From Alphaproteobacteria bacterium (GTDB lineage: Bacteria; Pseudomonadota; Alphaproteobacteria; Acetobacterales; Acetobacteraceae), in contig JAAFHD010000232.1 of NCBI GenBank assembly GCA_013298245.1, positions 1 to 6,105 on the forward strand: a stretch of 6,105 bases of DNA. The letters are read 5' to 3'. Positions 1 to 5,215 of this stretch are shown here, one piece after another. The notes beneath the pieces are model-generated. The model searched no databases, was not told where the DNA came from, and worked only from the letters and a program-made list of their open reading frames with translations. Numbering within the stretch: position 1 is the stretch's first letter; the number at the start of each line of letters is the position of its first letter. The position numbers were made by a program, and so were the translations under genes.

Positions 1-986
1 GTGAGGCTGTCGTCGCCGTTCCAGCCGTCCAGCAGGTTCGCGACCGCATTGCCTTCCACCGTGTCGTTGGCATTGGTGGCGGTGATGGCCTCGATGCCCG
101 AATAGGTGTCGCCTGCGGCCGTGAACGTGTTCAAACCCGGGTTGGTCAGCGAGATGACATGGTGCGTGGTGGTGCTGCCGCCGGCATAGTCGGCGATGTC
201 GAAGCCATCGCCGCCGATCAACTGGTCGGCGCCCAGCTCCCCGTACAGCGTGTCATTGCCATCGCCGCCGGAGAGCGTGTCATTGCCGCCAAGGCCTTCC
301 AGCGAGTTATTGCCGCTATTGCCGGTGATGCTGTCGTTGCTGTTGGTGCCGCGCACATTCTCCACACTGTCGAAGACATCGCCCACCGCCTCGCTGGAGG
401 CGCCGGCGGGGCCGGTGAGCGAGACCGTCACACCGCTGCCGAGGCCCAGATAGCTGACCGTGTCGGTGCCGTTGCCGCCCAGCATGCTGTCGGCGCCCAC
501 GCCGCCGAACAGCCAGTCATTGCCATTGCCGCCGTTCAGCGTGTCATCGCCATTGCCGCCGAATAGCGTGTTGGCGGCACCGTCGCCGGTGATGTTGTCG
601 GCGAAGCCGCTGCCGATGACGTTCTCGATGCCGTTGAAGACATCGCCCTGCGCCTCGCCGCTGCCGGTGAAGGAATTGTCGAGCGCCAAGGTCACGCCAG
701 CCGCGGCGTTGGCGTAGCTGGCCGTGTCGCCGCTGCCATTGCCGCCCGTCAGGCTGTCGGCGCCAAGCCCGCCGATCAGCGTGTCATTGCCATTGCCGCC
801 ATCGAGCGTGTCATTGTCGGCGCCGCCATCGATCAGGTCACTGCCGCCGCTGCCGGTGATCAGGTCCTCGCCGGCCAGGCCCAGGATGGTGTCGCCAAAA
901 CTGGTCAGCGGCCCACCGGTCACCCCGGCCGAGACGCCACTGGGGTTGATGGTGTCGGCGTTGCTGGTGCCTGTGATGGTGGCCAT
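1..986 (-). CDS. RTX-type calcium-binding repeat protein (C-terminal part outside window)
   Basis: The frame is open from an ATG at 986 to the left edge, giving 328 residues with no stop. From about residue 40 it is dominated by glycine/aspartate-rich nonapeptides of the GGxGxDxLx type, for example GGNGNDTLIGG at 63-73 and GGNGNDWLFGG at 152-162. These are the classic RTX (hemolysin-type) Ca2+-binding beta-roll motifs. The nonapeptide blocks alternate with non-RTX stretches containing a D-x-A/V-S/D-Y motif, a G-V-T-L-x-L strand and a G-D-V-F-x-x-I/V-E-N segment. There is no N-terminal signal peptide, which fits type I secretion through a C-terminal signal that would lie beyond the window. A weak AGGA lies about 12 nt before the start. 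Composition and frame use match the neighbours, so recent transfer is not evident. No enzymatic domain is visible in this part, so the role (adhesin, surface layer, or passenger of a secreted enzyme) cannot be assigned. Family assignment is secure and function is open. Confidence 0.9.
   Translation of the reverse strand, partial: MATITGTSNADTINPSGVSAGVTGGPLTSFGDTILGLAGEDLITGSGGSDLIDGGADNDTLDGGNGNDTLIGGLGADSLTGGNGSGDTASYANAAAGVTLALDNSFTGSGEAQGDVFNGIENVIGSGFADNITGDGAANTLFGGNGDDTLNGGNGNDWLFGGVGADSMLGGNGTDTVSYLGLGSGVTVSLTGPAGASSEAVGDVFDSVENVRGTNSNDSITGNSGNNSLEGLGGNDTLSGGDGNDTLYGELGADQLIGGDGFDIADYAGGSTTTHHVISLTNPGLNTFTAAGDTYSGIEAITATNANDTVEGNAVANLLDGWNGDDSL
3..825 (-). repeat. Three tandem 88-residue (264-bp) RTX modules
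   Basis: Within the RTX gene the conserved tyrosines of the D-x-A-S-Y-like motif fall at residues 91, 179 and 267, exactly 88 residues (264 bp) apart, at codons 714-716, 450-452 and 186-188. Each module has RTX nonapeptides, then the Tyr motif, a G-V-T beta strand, a GD-V-F/T-Y segment, an I/V-E-N-like segment, and a D-x-I/V-x-G-N/D turn leading to the next nonapeptides. The modules have diverged in sequence, and the third ends with an IEA in place of IEN/VEN. The last unit is cut by the window edge, so more copies may follow. Confidence 0.85.
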
Positions 987-1122
987 GGTGGTTTTCGTTC
1001 CTGCTTCCTGAAGGCAGGTTAATGTGCACGGCGCCGTGGGCACAATATGCGAAACCTGTCGCGCCGATCGAGACGGTCAATCGTGAATGACCAAATTCGG
1101 GAGTTTCTCGGCAGCGCAATGA
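987..1122 (-). promoter_or_regulatory. Leader/promoter region of the RTX gene with dyads
   Basis: This non-coding stretch lies between the stop of the 143-residue gene and the RTX start. It contains a perfect 12-bp palindrome, CACGGCGCCGTG, at 1027-1038, flanked by GTGC/GCAC arms that extend the dyad imperfectly to 1024-1043. It also contains GGTCA-N8-TGACC at 1075-1092. On the minus strand the second dyad includes TTGACC, a fair -35 element, but no convincing -10 hexamer follows at the expected distance. I therefore call a regulatory region and not a defined promoter. The regulator is unknown. Confidence 0.35.
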
Positions 1123-1140
1123 TCGCGCCCGGTGGCGCGA
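1123..1140 (-). terminator. Hairpin after the 143-residue gene, possible terminator
   Basis: TCGCGCC and GGCGCGA form a perfect 7-bp GC-rich stem around a 4-nt loop, 11 nt beyond the stop codon of the upstream gene on the minus strand. No T-tract follows, only TCATTG, so it does not meet the full definition of an intrinsic terminator. Position supports transcription termination or mRNA 3' end protection. Confidence 0.4.
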
Positions 1141-1151
1141 CAGCTGCGGGG

Positions 1152-1583
1152 TCAACCGGCCAGGGCGGCGCCCATCTCTTCCACCACGATCGAGGCGGCG
1201 ATGCGCGCCGCGCCATCATCGGTGGGCAAGGCCAGGGCGGCGGCACGCAACGCCGGCAGCAGGCTGGCGGCGGGCAGGCCCGCGCGTTCGCAGGCCTTCC
1301 GCAGACGCGCGGCGGCATCCGGGCCGGTCACCAGCTCGGCTGCCTCCAGCAGCAGGGCGGCGCGCATCGCGGCATCGGCCGCAGCCTGCGCCACGCCGCG
1401 GGCACGGCGCACATCGCTGATGGGGCCGGCATCGGTGGGGCCGGGCAGGCAGGCGCGCAGGCCGGACGCCGCCTGGGCCAGCGTGGCGGCCTGGGCCTGC
1501 AAGGCGACGGCCAGGGCGGCGGCCGCATTGGCCTGGTCGGCCAGACCGGGCGCGCCAAAGCCGAAATCATCGGGTTCCATCAT
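1152..1583 (-). CDS. Unrecognised alanine-rich protein, 143 residues
   Basis: I do not recognise a family. The protein has 143 residues, of which about a third are alanine (47 by count). The start MMEPDDFGFG is acidic and is followed by long predicted helices at roughly 14-42, 58-85, 91-104 and 107-141, so an all-alpha soluble fold is likely. There are only two cysteines and no metal or nucleotide motif. There is no signal peptide or membrane segment. It starts at ATG 1583, with AAAGG about 6 nt upstream; the adjacent ATG at 1580 is equally possible. It is the third gene after rplY and pth on the same strand, 63 bp after the pth stop, with a strong hairpin between, so it may be only partly cotranscribed. 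Many proteobacteria carry ychF after pth, and here this gene takes that place. That it is real rests on the ribosome binding site, tight placement and lack of a competing frame. Confidence 0.65.
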   Translation of the reverse strand: MMEPDDFGFGAPGLADQANAAAALAVALQAQAATLAQAASGLRACLPGPTDAGPISDVRRARGVAQAAADAAMRAALLLEAAELVTGPDAAARLRKACERAGLPAASLLPALRAAALALPTDDGAARIAASIVVEEMGAALAG

Positions 1584-1613
1584 CGCAGCCTTTGTTGGTG
1601 GGCCGATTCACGC

Positions 1614-1634
1614 GGCGCTTGAAGAGCAAGCGCC
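1614..1634 (-). terminator. Strong 8-bp hairpin after pth
   Basis: GGCGCTTG and CAAGCGCC pair perfectly over 8 bp around a 5-nt loop, beginning 12 nt after the pth stop and about 30 nt before the next start. No T-run follows on either strand. It may be an attenuating terminator or an RNA processing/stability element that separates rplY-pth expression from the downstream unknown gene. Confidence 0.45.
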
Positions 1635-1646
1635 ACGATCGGACCA

Positions 1647-2210
1647 TTATGTCAGCAACGCCACACGCGTCGCGAAATCGGCCAAGCGCCCTTCGGCCAA
1701 CAGCGGCGCTGCATCGGCCACCGCATCCAGCATGGGGGCGACCCAATCCTCATCCTTGGCGAAGTTGCCCAGGACATGGCCCGTCACCCGCGCCTTGTCA
1801 CCGGGGTGGCCAATGCCCAATCGTACGCGGCCGAAATCAGGCGTGGCAAGGGCGCGCTGCATGTCGCGCAGCCCGTTATGCCCGGCCGTGCCGCCGCCCT
1901 GCTTCACGCGCAGTTTCGCGGGCGCCAGGTCCAGCTCGTCATGGAAGGCCCAGATGTCAGCGGGTTTGATCTTGTGGAAGGCGGCCGCGGCCTGCACCGC
2001 ATCGCCGGACAGGTTCATATAGGTCTGCGGCTTCAACAGCAGCACGCGCGCAGGCCCGATGGCGCCGGCCGTGGCCTCGCCCTTGAACTGCTTCTTCCAG
2101 GGTGGAAAGCGGTATCGCGCAGCGATGGCGTCCAGCGCCATGAAGCCGATATTGTGCCGCTGGCGCGCATGCTCCGGGCCGGGATTACCCAGCCCGACCC
2201 AGAGCAGCAT
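1647..2210 (-). CDS. pth: Peptidyl-tRNA hydrolase
   Basis: This cytosolic enzyme cleaves the ester bond of peptidyl-tRNAs that drop off the ribosome and so recycles tRNA. The protein has 187 residues, close to the usual 185-200. It begins with the family signature GLGNPGPEHARQRHNIGF. By position relative to the E. coli enzyme the active-site residues are all present: Asn9, catalytic His19, Met65-Asn66 in YMNLSG, Asp91 in FHDELDL, and Asn112 in GGGTAGHNGLRD. The GIGHP segment follows at about 132-136. The ATG at 2210 lies 6 bp after the rplY stop. The only purine-rich sequence for ribosome binding is the AAGAAG encoding the last lysines of L25, so translation is probably coupled to rplY. This pairing is common in bacteria and joins two translation functions. 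Nothing in the protein looks degenerate. Confidence 0.97.
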   Translation of the reverse strand: MLLWVGLGNPGPEHARQRHNIGFMALDAIAARYRFPPWKKQFKGEATAGAIGPARVLLLKPQTYMNLSGDAVQAAAAFHKIKPADIWAFHDELDLAPAKLRVKQGGGTAGHNGLRDMQRALATPDFGRVRLGIGHPGDKARVTGHVLGNFAKDEDWVAPMLDAVADAAPLLAEGRLADFATRVALLT

Positions 2211-2216
2211 AGGCGC

Positions 2217-2894
2217 TTACTTCTTCTTCGCAGGCGCCGCGGCGGCGGGCGCTGCCTTGGCAGGTGCGGCCTTGCCCTTGCCCTTCGCGGCCGGGGCCGC
2301 GGCGACGACGGGTGCGACCACTTCCTCAACCACGGGTGCGGCAATGGTCGCCACCACGAAGTCACGCGTGATCACGGCCTTGGTGCCGAACTGGTCCAGC
2401 ACCGCCGACCAGCGCAGGCTGTCGCCGATATTGGCGGCACCCAGGTCGATCTCGAAATGCGCCGGCACGTTCTCAGGCTCGGCCATCACTTCGATTTCGC
2501 GGCGGACCACGTTCAGCGTGCCGCCGGCCTTGATGCCGGGTGCCGTCGCTTCGTTCAGGAAGTGCACCGGCACGCGGATCTTCACGCGCGCACCCGGGGC
2601 CAGGCGCTGGAAGTCGATATGCACCGGGCGGTCCGTGACGGGGTGGAACTGCACCTCCTTCATCAGGGCCTGTTCAGTGGTGCCGCCTTCGACCGCCACT
2701 TCATAGATGTGCGACTGCCAGCCGCCCTTGTGCATTTCCTTCATGATGACGCGCGGGTCGAGCTGGATCAGCTGCGCCTCACGCTTCGCGCCATAGACGA
2801 CGCCGGGCACGAAGCCCTGCCGACGGGTCGCGCGGGCTGCCCCCTTACCTGCATTCTCGCGCGTCGCGGCTTCGATCCGAATGGTCTGGATCAT
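2217..2894 (-). CDS. rplY: 50S ribosomal protein L25/general stress protein Ctc
   Basis: This protein binds 5S rRNA in the large ribosomal subunit. It has 225 residues in the long Ctc form: an L25 domain at about 5-95, ending in the typical HPVTDRPVHIDFQRL, and a TL5-like beta domain at about 100-185 with GIKAGGTLNVV and GDSLRWSAV. A tail at about 186-225 is first Ala/Val/Glu and then Ala/Lys/Pro-rich, ending in three lysines, and is likely disordered and rRNA-contacting. I chose ATG 2894 because AGGAG sits 7 nt upstream. An in-frame ATG at 2924 would add ten residues (METHTYRSLA) that are unlike the family and would place that ribosome binding site inside the gene. It is first in the rplY-pth unit. 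The upstream gene on the same strand ends 92 bp away, so a promoter in the gap is likely, though I could not define it. Confidence 0.96.
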   Translation of the reverse strand: MIQTIRIEAATRENAGKGAARATRRQGFVPGVVYGAKREAQLIQLDPRVIMKEMHKGGWQSHIYEVAVEGGTTEQALMKEVQFHPVTDRPVHIDFQRLAPGARVKIRVPVHFLNEATAPGIKAGGTLNVVRREIEVMAEPENVPAHFEIDLGAANIGDSLRWSAVLDQFGTKAVITRDFVVATIAAPVVEEVVAPVVAAAPAAKGKGKAAPAKAAPAAAAPAKKK

Positions 2895-2901
2895 GGCCAA
2901 A

Positions 2902-2906
2902 CTCCT
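2902..2906 (-). promoter_or_regulatory. Ribosome binding site deciding the rplY start
   Basis: On the minus strand AGGAG lies 7 nt before the ATG at 2894. It supports that start over the upstream in-frame ATG at 2924. A small hairpin (CCACC/GGTGG, 2921-2935) lies just before it in the leader. Its role is unknown. Confidence 0.7.
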
Positions 2907-2986
2907 ATATGTGTGGGTTTCCACCTTGCGGGTGGCCGCGACCTCCAGGGGTGCCGCGGAACGGGGCGATTAGCGCAGGCGGGCCG

Positions 2987-3922
2987 CTACAGCAACAGGC
3001 ACAGCCAGATCGCGGCACAGGCGCGCATCGCCGGCGCCCGGCGCAGCCCCAGCAGCGCCGGCAGCAGCAGCGTCCACAGCGTGCCGAGCATCATCACCAT
3101 CTGCCCCTCGGGTGGCGCGAGCCCAAGCGTGGCACTCCATAACAGGCTGACATTGCGCACGGCACCCGCCAGCGCGAAGCCGCCCGCCAGCACGGCCACG
3201 CGCGGCGCCGCCAGCCAGGCGATCAGCGCGCCCAAGGCGGATGCGACTGCGATGCCCTCCAGCGCCTGCGACCATTGCGCTGGGGTGGGTGACAGCCGCA
3301 TCAGCCCCGCCGCCACTGCCAGCCCGATGCCAGCCAGCGCCAGCACGCCAAGCCCGCGCATCGGCCGTGCCCAGTGGTGCCGCCTGGCCTCGCCCAAGGC
3401 GCTGCGCAGCGCCAGGCCCGCCAGCGCCGGCAGCGCCACCATCAGCCCCACGCGGATGAACAGCGCGCCGGGCGCGATCGTGACACCTTCCAGCAACAGG
3501 GCCGCGACCAGCGGCGCGGTGATGGGCATTGCCGCGAAGCACAGCAGCTGCGCCAGCAACAGCGGCCGCACCGGCAGCCCCAGCAATGACGCGACCAGCG
3601 CCGCCCCACCCGCCGCCGGGCAGGCCGCCACCAGCACCAGCCACCCGCCTGCCAGCGGCAGGCCAAGCCCATGGCCCAACAGCAGCACCATCAGCGGCGT
3701 GACCAGCAGGTTGGCGCCCACGATCAGCAGCACCGGCGGGATTTCGCGCGCCGAGAGCCGGCCAGGTTCGGCCAGCCCGATGCTCATCGCGAGCAGCAGC
3801 GCGACGCATGGCACCAACAGCACCTCGGCCGCATCGGCCAGCGGCGGCAGCGCCAGGCCCAGCAGCACCGCCAGCGGCGGGACGAACAGCCCCGCATCGC
3901 CAATGCGCGCCAGCCAGTTCAC
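2987..3922 (-). CDS. BASS/SBF-like integral membrane transporter
   Basis: The protein has 311 residues and is very hydrophobic, with about ten membrane segments at roughly 12-28, 34-50, 61-82, 90-113, 118-143, 148-172, 190-208, 222-239, 243-266 and 275-297. Two features recall the bile-acid:sodium symporter (BASS/SBF) fold. One is ACPAAGGAAL at 100-109, in the place of the helix-breaking CPGG-type motif. The other is AGAVRNVSLLWS near 255, resembling the GxxN-(S/T/V)-x-LA motif of the second half. Family members carry bile acids, pyruvate, pantoate, arsenite and other organic or inorganic anions with sodium or protons, and nothing here identifies the substrate. It starts with GTG, whose GTGA overlaps the stop of the preceding hydrolase-like gene. 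No earlier ATG is possible, and the first in-frame ATG would remove the first two helices. The overlap implies translational coupling. AEC-type carriers share the fold and are the main alternative. Confidence 0.65.
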   Translation of the reverse strand: MNWLARIGDAGLFVPPLAVLLGLALPPLADAAEVLLVPCVALLLAMSIGLAEPGRLSAREIPPVLLIVGANLLVTPLMVLLLGHGLGLPLAGGWLVLVAACPAAGGAALVASLLGLPVRPLLLAQLLCFAAMPITAPLVAALLLEGVTIAPGALFIRVGLMVALPALAGLALRSALGEARRHHWARPMRGLGVLALAGIGLAVAAGLMRLSPTPAQWSQALEGIAVASALGALIAWLAAPRVAVLAGGFALAGAVRNVSLLWSATLGLAPPEGQMVMMLGTLWTLLLPALLGLRRAPAMRACAAIWLCLLL

Positions 3923-4626
3923 GACCCGCGATCCAGCTCGGCCGCCAGGAAGCGCGCGGCCAGGCCCGCCGCGTATTCCGCGCCGTCCGGCCAGGCCTGT
4001 GCGCGCACCCGGCCGCGGCCATCGGGGCGCGGCAGCAATTCCGTGGATGACGGCCCGATCGGGCGCAAATCCCAGCCATAGCTGGCGCCAGGCACGATGT
4101 GCTGGCGCACCTCCAGCCCGTTGTGGCGCCAGGCCTCGGCCAGCTCCAGGCAGGCATCGGTCGGGTTGGCGTCATCGGCATCGCCATGCATCAGCAGCAC
4201 CGCACCAGGGGCGGGCTGCGGCGGCGGCACGGTGCAGCCCGGATAGAGCAGCACCGAGGCGATGATCGGGCTGCCGCGCAGATCGACATGCGCGCCACGA
4301 CCGCGCGTCAGCAGCCCGACGCGCGAGCCATCCACATCCGTCCGCCGCGCCAGTGCGGCGAAAATGGCGCGGATGTCGGGCACCGGCGCCTGGGGTTCCA
4401 GCACGGCGATGCCGGCGCCCAGCAGGTGCTCGATATGCCGGTCGGCGCGCAGGTCCGGCGCGCGGCCATCGGCCAGCATCAGCACGACGGCCGGGCGAAG
4501 ATGCGCCGGCCCCGGCAAATGCAGCAGCGCGGCGGCCTGGCCCTCGCCCATGCTGCGGGTGATGTCGCGCGCGGCGGCTGGCGCGGCGGCCAGGCAGAGC
4601 GACAGGCAGAAAGCGATGATGCGCAT
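3919..4626 (-). CDS. Exported alpha/beta-hydrolase-like protein (dienelactone hydrolase type), active site apparently lost
   Basis: The protein has 235 residues. An N-terminal signal peptide (MRIIAFCLSLCLAAAPAAA, cleavage near 19) places it in the periplasm. The body follows a small alpha/beta-hydrolase plan: strand VVLML at 47-51, GIAVLEP at 72-78, the nucleophile-elbow region RVGLLTRGRGAH at 102-113, LLMHGDADD at 144-152 with the expected acid, and a late VPGASYGWD at 178-186. In dienelactone-hydrolase relatives the elbow is G-x-S/C-x-G and the last motif is GA-x-H. Here they read T-R-G-R-G (Gly109) and GASY (Tyr183). Nucleophile and histidine therefore seem to be replaced while the acid stays, which suggests a binding protein more than an esterase. 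The start at 4626 is chosen because GGAGG is 5 nt upstream; the in-frame ATG at 4638 overlaps that site. It overlaps the transporter gene by 4 bp. The fold call is moderate and the dead-enzyme call is an inference from motif alignment by eye. Confidence 0.7.
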   Translation of the reverse strand: MRIIAFCLSLCLAAAPAAARDITRSMGEGQAAALLHLPGPAHLRPAVVLMLADGRAPDLRADRHIEHLLGAGIAVLEPQAPVPDIRAIFAALARRTDVDGSRVGLLTRGRGAHVDLRGSPIIASVLLYPGCTVPPPQPAPGAVLLMHGDADDANPTDACLELAEAWRHNGLEVRQHIVPGASYGWDLRPIGPSSTELLPRPDGRGRVRAQAWPDGAEYAAGLAARFLAAELDRGS

Positions 4627-4631
4627 GATCC

Positions 4632-4636
4632 CCTCC
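4632..4636 (-). promoter_or_regulatory. Ribosome binding site of the hydrolase-like gene
   Basis: GGAGG on the minus strand, 5 nt before ATG 4626, is a strong site. It decides the start over the ATG at 4638, which overlaps it. Confidence 0.75.
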
Positions 4637-4714
4637 ATCGGTGGTGGGAGGAGAAGACGCGGAATGGGCGGCTGAAGTCCTGAAAGCGATCCGAAAGACT
4701 GGGGTGAAAAGCCG

Positions 4715-4747
4715 AAAAATCACGGCAGAATGCGCAAATCGCCGTGA
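4715..4747 (-). terminator. Probable intrinsic terminator after the SoxS-like gene
   Basis: On the minus strand TCACGGC pairs with GCCGTGA (7 bp, arms at 4741-4747 and 4720-4726) around a 14-nt loop and is followed at once by TTTTT (4719-4715). It lies about 50 nt past the SoxS-like stop and about 90 nt before the hydrolase-like start, so it would separate the two transcripts. The loop is longer than usual, and a protein-binding dyad is an alternative. A second short dyad, TCATCC/GGATGA, lies at 4763-4781. The remainder of 4627-4797 is AT-richer than the genes. It probably holds the promoter of the hydrolase-transporter pair, but I could not define one. Confidence 0.5.
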
Positions 4748-4797
4748 ATATTTTGCGTCACTTCATCCATTTGGAGGATGACATGCGCGTCGGGCGG

Positions 4798-5130
4798 TCA
4801 GAGCCGCGCGACCAGCGCCTCCGCCTGCTGCCAGAAGAACAGGCTGCCATTGTAGCCCAGGAAACGGCCGATTTCGCGTTGGTCCCGCGCCAGCAGGAAG
4901 GTGGGCACCACGCGGCCCTCGGTGATCCAGGACAGGTCATCGGGCAGCCCGCGCGCGACATCGACCAGGCGCAGCGGCGCGCGGGCGCCGAGGTCGGATG
5001 CGTTCCAGGCGCGCGCGCCGACCTCGCGGTGCCAGCGGCGGCAGAAGGGGCAGTCCTGGCGTTCCAGCATGATGAATTGCGCGGCCGGCGCGGCCGCCAG
5101 GATCGCGGCGAGGGATCGACGCGTGAACAT
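4798..5130 (-). CDS. soxS: SoxS-like periplasmic thioredoxin
   Basis: The protein has 110 residues. After a short signal sequence (MFTRRSLAAILAAAPAA, with a twin-arginine-like TRRSL) comes a compact thioredoxin fold with the redox motif CPFC at 27-30 followed by RRW. The cis-proline is in VVPTF (Pro76). The segment APLRLVDV at 51-58 and the ending EIGRFLGYNG...FFW at 86-100 are typical of SoxS, the small thioredoxin of sulfur-oxidation clusters. SoxS reduces the carrier SoxYZ so that it can be reused. The gene is divergent from the cytochrome/flavoprotein pair with 85 bp between starts, which fits a shared sulfide/thiosulfate role. I chose ATG 5130 because it gives the signal peptide. The frame stays open further upstream, but that part is antisense to the cytochrome gene and has no good start. 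The ribosome binding site is weak. Other periplasmic thioredoxin-fold proteins remain possible. Confidence 0.78.
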   Translation of the reverse strand: MFTRRSLAAILAAAPAAQFIMLERQDCPFCRRWHREVGARAWNASDLGARAPLRLVDVARGLPDDLSWITEGRVVPTFLLARDQREIGRFLGYNGSLFFWQQAEALVARL

Positions 5131-5156
5131 GCACGCACGGTGCCGCGCGATGGCGC

Positions 5157-5186
5157 TGGACGCAACGCCACGCCCCCTGTTGTAAT
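5157..5186 (+). promoter_or_regulatory. Candidate sigma-70 promoter of the cytochrome-flavoprotein operon
   Basis: TGGACG (5157-5162) and TGTAAT (5181-5186) are separated by 18 bp and match the consensus hexamers at 4 and 5 of 6 positions. This would place transcription start near 5193, about 23 nt before the ATG at 5216, just ahead of GGAGG at 5203-5207. I found no equally good candidate for the divergent SoxS-like gene. Confidence 0.4.
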
Positions 5187-5196
5187 GCCCGCAACA
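5178..5196. promoter_or_regulatory. Dyad TGTTG-N9-CAACA in the divergent intergenic region
   Basis: A 5-bp inverted repeat with a 9-bp spacer overlaps the candidate -10 element and lies between the divergently read SoxS-like and cytochrome genes. This is a natural place for an operator controlling both. A second inverted repeat, CCCGC (5188-5192)/GCGGG (5200-5204), overlaps it and reaches the ribosome binding site. No regulator gene is in the window. Confidence 0.3.
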
Positions 5197-5215
5197 AGAG
5201 CGGGAGGAATGCACG

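Noticed and set aside
1..986. The dense short repeats as a possible CRISPR or DNA-level repeat array
   Set aside because: The repeats are imperfect, in frame, and encode Gly/Asp nonapeptides with no spacers; they are protein repeats.
196..1011. Three plus-strand frames of 85-95 codons starting exactly 264 bp apart, Ser/Pro/Leu-rich and similar to each other
   Set aside because: They are the antisense image of the 88-residue RTX modules. Their similarity follows from the repeat and not from separate genes, though they confirm the period.
2895..2924. Ten-residue N-terminal extension of L25 from the ATG at 2924
   Set aside because: The strong AGGAG at 2902-2906 lies inside it and serves the ATG at 2894, where the conserved L25 N-terminus begins.
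2970..4187. A 405-codon minus-strand frame overlapping the transporter and hydrolase-like genes
   Set aside because: It is in another frame over two genes with recognisable features and consists mostly of Gly/Ala/Arg; it is a GC-driven shadow.
1776..4265. An 829-codon open frame on the plus strand spanning pth, rplY, the transporter and part of the hydrolase-like gene
   Set aside because: It is wholly antisense to well-supported genes, its translation is low-complexity Arg/Ala/Ser/Pro-rich, it has no family signature, and such long open antisense frames are common in high-GC DNA.
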